Positions 1-5,473 of a DNA stretch of 6,080 nucleotides are shown one piece after another. Within the stretch, counting starts at the first letter, position 1. Every line of letters begins with the position of its first letter. Position numbers and translations under genes: made by a program. This DNA is from an uncultured Actinomycetes bacterium. GTDB taxonomy: Bacteria > Actinomycetota > Actinomycetes > S36-B12. Below the pieces are notes generated by a model that did no database searches, was not told where the DNA came from, and was given only the letters and a program-made list of their open reading frames with translations. The stretch lies in the NCBI GenBank assembly GCA_913061025.1, contig CAJXUJ010000081.1, positions 1 to 6,080 on the forward strand, in the 5' to 3' direction.

Positions 1-167
1 CCCTCGAACTTCAACCACACCTCGCAGCCGAGGGTCTCGCTGAGCGAGCACGCATAGACCAGCGGTGTTCCACCCTCGCGAAGCGAGACCACCGGAGTGC
101 TCTCGCTCACCGGAAGCCGGTCGCGATACTCCTCGATCACGCCCCGCCATTGATGCGCGCCGGTCAT
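1..167 (-). CDS. thrC: Threonine synthase, N-terminal part (cut by window edge)
   Basis: Threonine synthase is a cytosolic PLP enzyme that converts O-phospho-L-homoserine to L-threonine, the last step of the threonine branch. Only 55 complete codons are visible, starting at ATG 167 and running off the left edge. The residues seen fit the family N-terminus: a W-R-G-V-I-E-E-Y-R pattern (residues 7-15), then LPV, then PVVSLREGGTPL (about 25-36) and a W-L-K-F-E-G stretch at the end. The PLP-lysine region lies outside the window. The start is supported by a GAGGGAG Shine-Dalgarno-like sequence (minus strand, 184-178) about 10 bases upstream, inside the end of hom. Only 2 bases separate the hom TGA from this ATG, so co-transcription and translational coupling with hom are likely. 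thrB would be expected next, but it cannot be seen here. Confidence 0.93.
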   Translation of the reverse strand, partial: MTGAHQWRGVIEEYRDRLPVSESTPVVSLREGGTPLVYACSLSETLGCEVWLKFE

Positions 168-169
168 GG

Positions 170-1468
170 TCACTCTTCTCCCTCGACCCGCATCACACCG
201 ACAACACGACGGACGGTGTCCAACTTCCGCAGTTGCTCCACCGTCGAGCTCAGCGCCGCATCGGTCGCCAGGTGTGTGCGCACCACGAGGCCGGCGTCCT
301 CGCCGTGCCCCTCCTGATGCACCACCTGAATGCTCACCCCGTTATCGGCGAAAGCGGTTGCGACGCTCGCGAGAACTCCTGGCCGATCGGCAACATCGAG
401 ATTGACGTAGTACTCGGTGCGCGCGTGACCGATGGGCAGGACGGGCAGAGCAGAGTAGGTGCTCTCCCCCGGTCCCCTGCTGCCACTGACCCGGTTGCGT
501 GCCGCGGCCACCACATCGCCGAGCACCGCGCTCGCCGTCGGGTGTCCGCCGGCACCGCGGCCGTAGAACATCAACTGGCCGGCTGCATCGGCTTCGATGA
601 AGACCGCGTTAAAGGATTCCCGCACTGCTGCCAGTGGATGGGTGCGCGGCAGCATCGTGGGGTGCACGCGAACGATCACGCCTGATGCGTCGGCGTCGTC
701 AACGGTTTCGGCGATGGCCAGCAGCTTGATCACGAAGCCCATGTCACGAGCGGCTGCCATGTCATCTGCGGTGACGTTGGCGATGCCTTCGACGTGAACG
801 TCCGACAGGGTCACGCGTGTGTGGAAGGCGAGCTCGGCCAGGATCGCGGCCTTGGCCGCTGCGTCGTGTCCGTCAACGTCTAGCGAAGGATCGGCCTCGA
901 GGTAGCCGAGCGCATCGGCTTCGGCAAAGACATCGCCGTACTCCACGCCTTCTTCATCCATCTTGGTCAGCATGAAGTTGGTGGTTCCATTGACGATGCC
1001 CATGACCTTGCGAACTCGATCACCCGCAAGTGATTCGCGCAACGGACGTAGGAGCGGAATCGCACCCGCAACCGAGGCTTCGAAATACAGATCCACCCCG
1101 TGACGTTCGGCGGCCTCGAAGAGAGTCGCGCCATCCTCGGCGAGCAGCGCCTTGTTGGCGGTGACCACACTCGACCCAGCGGCCATCGCGGCCAGGATGC
1201 ACTCGCGTGCAGTCTCGATTCCACCCATCAGCTCGACGACGATGTCAGCACCACTCTTGGCAACCGCAAGGGGATCATCGGTGATGAGATCGGCAGGGAT
1301 TCCTGGACGAGGCTTGCTCGCATCACGAACGGCAACAGCCGTCAGCCGCAGCGGTGCCCCGACGCGTTCACGGAAGTCCTCACTGTGTTCGGTGAGCAAT
1401 TCCACGACCGAGGTTCCGACGGTGCCGCCTCCCAGGAGGGCGACCGTCACCTCTTCACGCGCCGACAT
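170..1468 (-). CDS. hom: Homoserine dehydrogenase with C-terminal ACT domain
   Basis: This enzyme reduces L-aspartate-4-semialdehyde to L-homoserine with NAD(P)H, committing aspartate-family carbon to threonine and methionine. The 432-residue length is normal for the monofunctional actinobacterial enzyme, with no fused aspartokinase. The nucleotide-binding loop GGGTVG is at residues 13-18. TANK (103-106) and the D-x3-K of DGHDAAAK (199-206) supply the two lysines, K106 and K206, expected to act in catalysis. GIVNGTTNF (157-165) and ALGYLEADPS (186-195) are family signatures; E191 and D202 fit the substrate-binding acidic pair. Residues about 353-428 form an ACT domain (YYVNLDVADRPGVLASVA), the usual site of threonine feedback inhibition. 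Start ATG 1468 has GAGGAG (1479-1474) 5 bases upstream, and an in-frame TGA at 1489-1487 rules out a longer protein. It lies between lysA (87 bases) and thrC (2 bases). No broken motif was seen. Confidence 0.97.
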   Translation of the reverse strand: MSAREEVTVALLGGGTVGTSVVELLTEHSEDFRERVGAPLRLTAVAVRDASKPRPGIPADLITDDPLAVAKSGADIVVELMGGIETARECILAAMAAGSSVVTANKALLAEDGATLFEAAERHGVDLYFEASVAGAIPLLRPLRESLAGDRVRKVMGIVNGTTNFMLTKMDEEGVEYGDVFAEADALGYLEADPSLDVDGHDAAAKAAILAELAFHTRVTLSDVHVEGIANVTADDMAAARDMGFVIKLLAIAETVDDADASGVIVRVHPTMLPRTHPLAAVRESFNAVFIEADAAGQLMFYGRGAGGHPTASAVLGDVVAAARNRVSGSRGPGESTYSALPVLPIGHARTEYYVNLDVADRPGVLASVATAFADNGVSIQVVHQEGHGEDAGLVVRTHLATDAALSSTVEQLRKLDTVRRVVGVMRVEGEE

Positions 1469-1529
1469 GGCAACTCCTCGTTCTCGTCATCGAACTGTTC
1501 ATCGTGCTGTTCATTGCGGTCGTGTTCAC
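1455..1529 (-). CDS. Putative Thr/Met-rich leader peptide upstream of hom
   Basis: A 24-codon reading frame starts at GTG 1529 (another GTG sits directly before it at 1532, and an internal ATG at 1514) and ends at TGA 1457-1455, 14 bases inside hom in a different frame. It fills most of the lysA-hom gap. Its composition is unusual: five Thr, three Met, three Asn and four Ser, with a repeating M-N-S-(T/S) pattern. Thr and Met are end products of the pathway that hom commits to, and Asn is another aspartate-family amino acid. Leader peptides rich in the regulated amino acid are well known upstream of thr operons in other bacteria, but I know of no match to this one. No convincing Shine-Dalgarno sequence precedes any of the possible starts, and no terminator fits between it and hom. 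If real, it would more likely act through ribosome position at the hom start than by classical termination. It could also be a chance frame through repetitive DNA. Confidence 0.35.
   Translation of the reverse strand: MNTTAMNSTMNSSMTRTRSCHVGA
1474..1479 (-). promoter_or_regulatory. Ribosome-binding site of hom
   Basis: GAGGAG on the minus strand, 5 bases before ATG 1468. It fixes the hom start. It also lies inside the putative leader frame, so ribosomes translating that frame would cover it. Confidence 0.75.
1479..1514 (-). repeat. Three imperfect 12-base tandem repeats before hom
   Basis: Read on the minus strand, three adjacent 12-mers run ATGAACAGCACG (1514-1503), ATGAACAGTTCG (1502-1491) and ATGACGAGAACG (1490-1479). 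The first two differ at two positions and the third has diverged further. The unit is a multiple of three, so the putative leader frame is kept and encodes M-N-S-T, M-N-S-S and M-T-R-T. The array ends at the GAGGAG ribosome-binding site of hom and shares one base with it. It may be replication slippage kept under frame selection, or simply low-complexity spacer. Confidence 0.6.
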
Positions 1530-1555
1530 CACGCTTGGATCCGGGGTACACCCTC

Positions 1556-2971
1556 TCAGGTGTGCGCATCGAGTCCGAGTAGGTCCTCGACTGTCTCGCG
1601 GCGCAGGATCGTGGACGCCTCCCCCGACTCGACGCCGACCACGCCCGGACGGGGGACGTAGTTGTAGTTGGAAGCCATGGATCGGCAGTAGGCGCCGGTA
1701 GCCGCCACGGCGAGCAAGTCTCCTGGAGCGAGGTCTCCGGGCAGCCATGCATCACGAACGACGACGTCTCCGGATTCGCAGTGCTTTCCGACCACCCGAC
1801 ACAACATGGGCTCCGCGGTTGAGGACCGGGACGCCAACCGAACGGTGTAGTCCGCTCCGTAGAGCGCTGTTCGGATGTTGTCGCTCATCCCACCATCGAC
1901 GGACACGTACGTGCGCATCTGACCGTGGTCGAGCTGTACTGGCTTGACGGTGCCCACCTCGTACAGCGTCATCCCAGCAGGACCGACAATGGCGCGGCCG
2001 GGCTCGAACGCCAGGGCCGGCGCCATGATCCCGGCGTCCGCGCACGCTTTGGCGACGATCTCTCCGATCTGCGCCGCCATGTCCGGCACATCAAGCGGAT
2101 CATCGGACTCCAGGTAGGCGATCCCCATGCCGCCGCCGAGATTCAATTCCTCGATCTCGATCCCCTGCTCGTCATAGATCCGCTGAGCCAGAGCGACCAC
2201 GCGGCCAGCGGCGATCTCGAACCCGGACGCATCGAAGATCTGCGATCCGATGTGCGAGTGCAATCCGACCAGGGTGAGGCTGGGCAGTTTCGCGATGCGC
2301 CGGACCGCCTCCTCGACGGCACCGCTCTCTGCGGACAGACCGAACTTCTGATCCTCGTGTGCCGTTGCGATGAACTCGTGGGTGTGCGCCTCAACCCCGA
2401 CGGTGGCACGCACCATGACCGGTTGCACCACTCCGGCCTTCGCGGCGGCCTCAGCAACTCGCGCGATTTCCTCGAAGGAGTCGATGACGATGCGTCCGAC
2501 CCCGTGGTCGATCGCCGCGACTATCTCCTCCATCGACTTGTTGTTGCCATGCATGAGCAGCGCTTCGCCGGGAATACCAGCTCGCATGGCCACCGCTAGT
2601 TCACCACCGCTGGCGACGTCGATCCCCAGACCTTCTTCATGCACCCAGTGAGCGACCGCGACGGATAGGAACGCCTTCGCCGCGTAGTAGACGCGTGAGG
2701 CACCAGCCTGCCGATAGGCCTGGGCGTATTCCCGCGCTCGGGATCGCAGATCCTGTTCGTCGAGGACGAAGACCGGGGTGCCGAACTCAGTAGCGATGTC
2801 GCGGACGTCAACACCGCCCACCGTCATTGCGCCCGAGGGTTCGCGAGCGCACGTGCGCGACCACACCGAAGGGGCGAGCGCATCGACTGCTTCTGCGCTC
2901 GGCTTGCCCGTAGTGCTGCTCGAATCGCTGACGAAGTCACCGTGGCGAGGTCCAGCGGGGTGCGCGCGCAT
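1556..2971 (-). CDS. lysA: Diaminopimelate decarboxylase
   Basis: LysA is a PLP-dependent, fold-type III (alanine-racemase-like) cytosolic enzyme that decarboxylates meso-diaminopimelate to L-lysine, the final lysine step. The 471-residue protein has all the key motifs: the PLP lysine K99 in YYAAKAFLS, HSHIGSQ (238-244), the phosphate-binding glycine loop GGGMG (279-283), EPGRAI (323-328), SVDGGMSDNIR (357-367), catalytic KHCES with C398, and TGAYC with Y428. The stretch VGVEAHTHEFIATAHEDQKFG closely resembles mycobacterial LysA. The N-terminal extension AHPAGPRHGD is shared with other actinobacterial LysA proteins, which supports ATG 2971. An in-frame TGA at 2977-2975 excludes any longer start. 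No Shine-Dalgarno sequence is visible, so translation may be leaderless from a promoter just upstream. It follows argS by 42 bases and precedes hom by 87. Confidence 0.97.
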   Translation of the reverse strand: MRAHPAGPRHGDFVSDSSSTTGKPSAEAVDALAPSVWSRTCAREPSGAMTVGGVDVRDIATEFGTPVFVLDEQDLRSRAREYAQAYRQAGASRVYYAAKAFLSVAVAHWVHEEGLGIDVASGGELAVAMRAGIPGEALLMHGNNKSMEEIVAAIDHGVGRIVIDSFEEIARVAEAAAKAGVVQPVMVRATVGVEAHTHEFIATAHEDQKFGLSAESGAVEEAVRRIAKLPSLTLVGLHSHIGSQIFDASGFEIAAGRVVALAQRIYDEQGIEIEELNLGGGMGIAYLESDDPLDVPDMAAQIGEIVAKACADAGIMAPALAFEPGRAIVGPAGMTLYEVGTVKPVQLDHGQMRTYVSVDGGMSDNIRTALYGADYTVRLASRSSTAEPMLCRVVGKHCESGDVVVRDAWLPGDLAPGDLLAVAATGAYCRSMASNYNYVPRPGVVGVESGEASTILRRETVEDLLGLDAHT

Positions 2972-2977
2972 TGGTCA

Positions 2978-2983
2978 AGGCTA
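2978..2983 (-). promoter_or_regulatory. Candidate -10 element for a leaderless lysA transcript
   Basis: TAGCCT on the minus strand fits the TANNNT pattern of actinobacterial -10 boxes. It lies exactly 6 bases before ATG 2971, the spacing expected if transcription starts at the A of ATG. There is no Shine-Dalgarno sequence in the gap, which agrees with a leaderless mRNA. No good -35 box is seen; the expected position is next to a small hairpin. Inferred from sequence only. Confidence 0.4.
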
Positions 2984-2986
2984 GGG

Positions 2987-3002
2987 CAGCACCGAAGTGC
3001 CG
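2987..3002 (-). other. Small UUCG-loop hairpin between argS and lysA
   Basis: On the minus strand CGGCAC-TTCG-GTGCTG can fold into a 6-bp stem (one G-U pair) closed by the very stable C(UUCG)G tetraloop. It lies just after the argS stop and before the lysA start. No run of T follows (the next bases are CCCTAGCC), so it is not a typical intrinsic terminator. It could protect the argS mRNA 3' end or slow RNA polymerase. Confidence 0.5.
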
Positions 3003-3013
3003 AGGCCGACTAC

Positions 3014-4678
3014 CTACATCCGCTCGGGTGCACTGACCCCGAGCAAATCCAGCCCGTTGGCGAGCACCTGTCTCGCAGCTGCGCACAGCCAGAGTCGAGC
3101 CACGTGCAAGGGGGCAAGTTCCTCGTCACCGCGCGGCAACACCCAGCACACGTCGTAGAAACGGTGGTAGTCCGTTGCCATGTCCTCGAGGTAGCGGGCG
3201 ATGCGGTGCGGTTCGCGCAACTCAGCGGCGCTCGCGACGATCCTCGGATACTCCGCTAGGCGACCCAGTAGTTCGATCTCCCGTTCGTGGGACAGCATCC
3301 CCGGGTCGAAGTCCATGGCCCGCCAGTCGATGCCAAGCTCGGCCGCGTTCCGCAGAACCGAGGAGATACGTGCATGCGCGTACTGGACGTAGAAGACCGG
3401 GTTGTCGTTGGTCTGCTTGGTGATGGTCTCAAGGTCAAGGGTCAGCGGTGAATCCGCGGGATATCGGGTGAGGGTGTAGCGGGCGGCATCGACTCCTACT
3501 TCCTCGACGAGGTCCTCGAGGGTGACGATGTTGCCGGCACGCTTGGAGAGTTTGACCTCTTCTCCCCCGCGGGTGATCTTCACCAGTTGGCCGATCAGTA
3601 CCTCGATGTTGGCGTCCATGTCATCGCCCGCGCATGCGGCGACTGCCCGCAGTCGGTTGACGTAGCCGTGGTGGTCGGCGCCGAGTAGGTAGATGTTCAA
3701 GTCAAAGCCGCGAGCACGCTTGTCGACGTAATAGGCGGTGTCGGAGGCGAAGTAGGTGTACTCGCCGTCGGCCTTGATGAGAACACGGTCCTTGTCATCA
3801 CCGAAGTCGGTGGTGCGTAGCCACACGGCGCCGTCCTGCTCGAAGACGTGGCCCTGCTCCCGAAGTCGGTCAAGCCCACGCTCGACGGCACCAGAAGAGT
3901 GGAGCTCCCGCTCGGAGTACCAGACGTCGAAGTGCGTACGAAATAGGTCGAGCACCTGCTGCTGCTGTCGAAGCTGCTTCGCGTACGCGGCTTCCCGGAA
4001 GGCAGCGAGTTGATCGTCCTCGGGCTGATCGAGGATGTCGGGGTCTTCGGCGACGATCGCTGCAGCGAGGTCGGTGATGTAGCCGCCGTGGTAGCCGTCC
4101 TCGGGAACGGGTTCACCGTGAGCCGCCGCCATGACCGAGGCCCCGAACTTGTCCATCTGGACGCCGCGATCGTTGATGTAGAACTCGCGGGCCACCTCGG
4201 CACCGGCTGCAGCGAACACCCGCGCGATGGCGTCGCCCACGGCTGCCCAGCGGGTGTGACCGAGGTGCAAGGGCCCGGTGGGGTTGGCCGAGATGAACTC
4301 GACGTTGACCCGCTGCCCTGCCAGGGCGTCCCCGCGACCGTAAGCATCACCGGCTTCCACAACGCGACGGGCCACCTCGCCCTGGGCTGCCGCCTCCAGG
4401 GTGATGTTGACGAAACCCGGGCCGGCGATGTCGAGGCTTGCGACGCCCGACTCGTTTCCTAGGTGGGTGACAAGCGCTCCCGCGATGTCCCGCGGAGGAC
4501 GTCCCACACGCTTGGCGAGAACCATGGCCACGTTGGTGGCGTAGTCCCCGTGGTCGCGGGTCTTGGGGCGTTCAACGACGATCTCGAGATCCGAAAGGTC
4601 CAGGTCCGAGGCGTCAAGATCGGCAAGGGCGAGCGCCAGTGACCGGCCGATGGCGGTCCGTAACTCCTCGATGGTCAC
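3014..4678 (-). CDS. argS: Arginyl-tRNA synthetase
   Basis: ArgS attaches L-arginine to tRNA-Arg with ATP; it is a class I aminoacyl-tRNA synthetase of the cytosol. From GTG 4678 the protein is 554 residues, the usual length. It starts with the tRNA-binding additional N-terminal domain (about 1-110, including RDHGDYATNVAMVLAK at 41-56). The catalytic core carries the HIGH variant HLGH (138-141, in ANPTGPLHLGH), FYINDRG (166-172), LGADHHGYV (332-340) and the KMSK variant KLSKR (376-380). It ends with an anticodon-binding helical domain containing QYAHAR (432-437). The reading frame stays open upstream to 4969, but the extra residues have no family character and run into the divergent cold-shock promoter region. 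The family N-terminus T-I-E-E-L-R follows the GTG directly. No Shine-Dalgarno sequence precedes it. argS stands first in the argS-lysA-hom-thrC cluster. Confidence 0.96.
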   Translation of the reverse strand: MTIEELRTAIGRSLALALADLDASDLDLSDLEIVVERPKTRDHGDYATNVAMVLAKRVGRPPRDIAGALVTHLGNESGVASLDIAGPGFVNITLEAAAQGEVARRVVEAGDAYGRGDALAGQRVNVEFISANPTGPLHLGHTRWAAVGDAIARVFAAAGAEVAREFYINDRGVQMDKFGASVMAAAHGEPVPEDGYHGGYITDLAAAIVAEDPDILDQPEDDQLAAFREAAYAKQLRQQQQVLDLFRTHFDVWYSERELHSSGAVERGLDRLREQGHVFEQDGAVWLRTTDFGDDKDRVLIKADGEYTYFASDTAYYVDKRARGFDLNIYLLGADHHGYVNRLRAVAACAGDDMDANIEVLIGQLVKITRGGEEVKLSKRAGNIVTLEDLVEEVGVDAARYTLTRYPADSPLTLDLETITKQTNDNPVFYVQYAHARISSVLRNAAELGIDWRAMDFDPGMLSHEREIELLGRLAEYPRIVASAAELREPHRIARYLEDMATDYHRFYDVCWVLPRGDEELAPLHVARLWLCAAARQVLANGLDLLGVSAPERM

Positions 4679-4684
4679 CGCGCG

Positions 4685-4690
4685 AGCGTA
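4685..4690 (-). promoter_or_regulatory. Candidate -10 element for a leaderless argS transcript
   Basis: TACGCT on the minus strand fits TANNNT and sits exactly 6 bases before GTG 4678. This is the same arrangement as upstream of lysA, and here too no ribosome-binding site is present. A TTGAGC sequence lies further upstream (minus strand, 4717-4712), but its 21-base spacing is too long for a normal -35. A leaderless GTG start is common in Actinobacteria, but it is only inferred here. Confidence 0.4.
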
Positions 4691-4708
4691 GCGACGAGGC
4701 GGTGTGGT

Positions 4709-4714
4709 TATGCT
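4709..4714 (+). promoter_or_regulatory. Possible -10 element for the cold-shock gene
   Basis: TATGCT is the best TANNNT match I see on the plus strand between argS and the cold-shock gene. If used, transcription would start near 4721 and leave an untranslated leader of about 160 bases, the long-leader type known for cold-shock mRNAs. No recognisable -35 lies at the correct distance: the place it would occupy (about 4686-4691) overlaps the candidate argS -10 on the other strand. This is a weak call. Confidence 0.22.
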
Positions 4715-4800
4715 CAAGGCAGGCAAGTACCGATCAGCACCACCGTTCACAACGCGCCGCCAGCCAGGTAGCGCAGCAGTTTCTGAGCACGAGCACAGAT

Positions 4801-4849
4801 TCCGGACGAAGGTTTGAACGGCTAGCCCGCTGCGGGCGAGGTGTCCGGA
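4801..4849 (+). promoter_or_regulatory. Structured 5' leader of the cold-shock gene
   Basis: A perfect 7-base inverted repeat, TCCGGAC (4801-4807) and GTCCGGA (4843-4849), encloses a second hairpin, GCCCG-CTG-CGGGC (4825-4837), itself extended by a CT/AG pair across one A-G mismatch. Together they can form a two-part stem ending 14 bases before the ribosome-binding site. Structured, temperature-sensitive leaders are established for E. coli cspA; a similar role here is inference. A perfect tandem hexamer, GAGCAC twice (4785-4796), lies just upstream. Confidence 0.45.
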
Positions 4850-4863
4850 GCGAAACTTCGTGC

Positions 4864-4870
4864 AAGGAGA
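4864..4870 (+). promoter_or_regulatory. Ribosome-binding site of the cold-shock gene
   Basis: AAGGAGA, 9 bases before ATG 4880, is the strongest Shine-Dalgarno sequence in the window. It favours ATG 4880 over the in-frame upstream ATG at 4871, which would sit directly against it. Confidence 0.8.
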
Positions 4871-4879
4871 ATGTGCAAC

Positions 4880-5083
4880 ATGGCTCAAGGAACCGTGAAG
4901 TGGTTCAACTCTGAAAAGGGCTACGGCTTCATCGCCCAGGCCGACGGCGGCCCGGACGTTTTCGTCCACTACTCGGCCATCGAGGCCGACGGCTACCGCT
5001 CGCTGGAAGAGAACCAGGTCGTCGAATTCGACATCGTCCAGGGTCCCAAGGGTCCCCAGGCCGACAAGGTTCGCATTTCGTAG
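4880..5083 (+). CDS. cspA: CspA-family cold-shock protein
   Basis: This is a 67-residue single cold-shock domain (OB fold), the normal size for the family. Such proteins bind single-stranded RNA and DNA and act as RNA chaperones that melt secondary structure, often but not always induced by cold. RNP1 is K-G-Y-G-F-I (13-18) and RNP2 is V-F-V-H-Y (27-31); the W8 and F9 aromatic positions of KWFN are also present. The rest, including HYSAIEADGYRSLEENQ and the ending GPQADKVRIS, is typical of actinobacterial members. The start follows a strong ribosome-binding site and matches the family N-terminus. The gene is divergent from argS across 201 bases and is followed by a strong hairpin terminator, so it is probably monocistronic. 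Several csp paralogues per genome are usual, so the symbol is a family label. Cold inducibility cannot be judged from sequence. Confidence 0.96.
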   Translation: MAQGTVKWFNSEKGYGFIAQADGGPDVFVHYSAIEADGYRSLEENQVVEFDIVQGPKGPQADKVRIS

Positions 5084-5104
5084 TCACACCTAGTCGACTT
5101 CAGT

Positions 5105-5137
5105 TCGAGGGCCCCGCCGGTTCGGTGGGGCCCTCGA
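5105..5137 (+). terminator. Rho-independent-like terminator after the cold-shock gene
   Basis: TCGAGGGCCCC (5105-5115) pairs perfectly over 11 bp with GGGGCCCTCGA (5127-5137). The 11-base gap can close a further three pairs (G-U, C-G, C-G), leaving a five-base loop. The downstream tail, CGTTTGTCC, is a poor T-tract, as is common in GC-rich Actinobacteria. It starts 21 bases after the cold-shock stop codon and fits termination on the plus strand. Confidence 0.8.
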
Positions 5138-5170
5138 CGTTTGTCCGTACCGTTCAGGCACACTGAATTC

Positions 5171-5473
5171 ATGGCTGACGACGACATCGAACGCCTCCTG
5201 CGCGAGGTCAACGCGATGAACACACCCGTCTCCGGCGGGAAGAGCGTCGAGCAATCGCGCTCACAAGACGTGACCAAGGCCGATGAATCCTCCGGTGGTG
5301 CCGGGGGACGACTCGCCTTCGCAGTCGGTTCGGGCGTGGTGCTCGGCGGCGCGGGTTGGTTCTTCGGCTTGATGATGCCGTTCGTGGGTTCGTTCTCCTC
5401 CGGCGTCGGTGCGGCCCTCGGCGCCTTCACCGCTTCGCTGATTGCCGGCCCACCGCGCTGGTTCTCGTCCTAG
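5171..5473 (+). CDS. Small two-helix membrane protein of unknown function
   Basis: I do not recognise a named family. From ATG 5171 the protein is 100 residues. It has an acidic N-terminus (MADDDIERLLREV), a polar, probably disordered linker of Ser, Gly, Lys and Asp (about 18-46), then two glycine-rich hydrophobic segments (about 47-69 and 72-93) separated by a short MPF turn, and a short PPRWFSS tail. This suggests a membrane hairpin with a soluble N-terminal helix. The Gly/Ala-rich segments would allow tight helix packing, perhaps oligomers. The frame is open from TTG 5141, but that start would lie just past the csp terminator stem and adds no convincing residues. No Shine-Dalgarno sequence precedes ATG 5171. 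The gene ends tail-to-tail with the YihY-like gene, sharing 4 bases. Coding is supported by GC-rich third positions and the coherent membrane topology. Confidence 0.7.
   Translation: MADDDIERLLREVNAMNTPVSGGKSVEQSRSQDVTKADESSGGAGGRLAFAVGSGVVLGGAGWFFGLMMPFVGSFSSGVGAALGAFTASLIAGPPRWFSS

Noticed and set aside
65..685. 206-codon plus-strand frame opposite hom and thrC
   Set aside because: Low-complexity, Arg/His-rich product antisense to well-supported genes; typical of shadow frames in GC-rich DNA.
1469..1555. Intrinsic terminator between lysA and hom
   Set aside because: Only short weak pairings (such as GGGT-GT-ACCC) are present and there is no T-tract, so read-through from lysA to hom is more likely.
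1925..2599. 224-codon plus-strand frame opposite lysA
   Set aside because: Antisense to a fully motif-supported lysA. The product has no recognisable domain and its Asp/Arg-rich composition is that of a mirror frame.
3697..4362. 221-codon minus-strand frame inside argS
   Set aside because: Same strand but different frame from argS. The product is Ser/Thr/Pro/Arg-rich without domains.
4841..4879. Earlier in-frame starts for the cold-shock gene (GTG 4841, ATG 4871)
   Set aside because: The family N-terminus is MAQGTVKWF, and AAGGAGA is correctly spaced only for ATG 4880. GTG 4841 lies inside the leader hairpin.
4679..4969. N-terminal extension of argS (about 97 more codons, open to 4969)
   Set aside because: Arginyl-tRNA synthetases begin at the equivalent of GTG 4678. 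The extra residues have no family similarity, and the region overlaps the csp 5' leader and the csp start on the other strand.
5141..5170. TTG 5141 start for the small membrane protein
   Set aside because: It sits directly after the csp terminator stem, has no ribosome-binding site and adds an uninformative ten-residue stretch; ATG 5171 is simpler.
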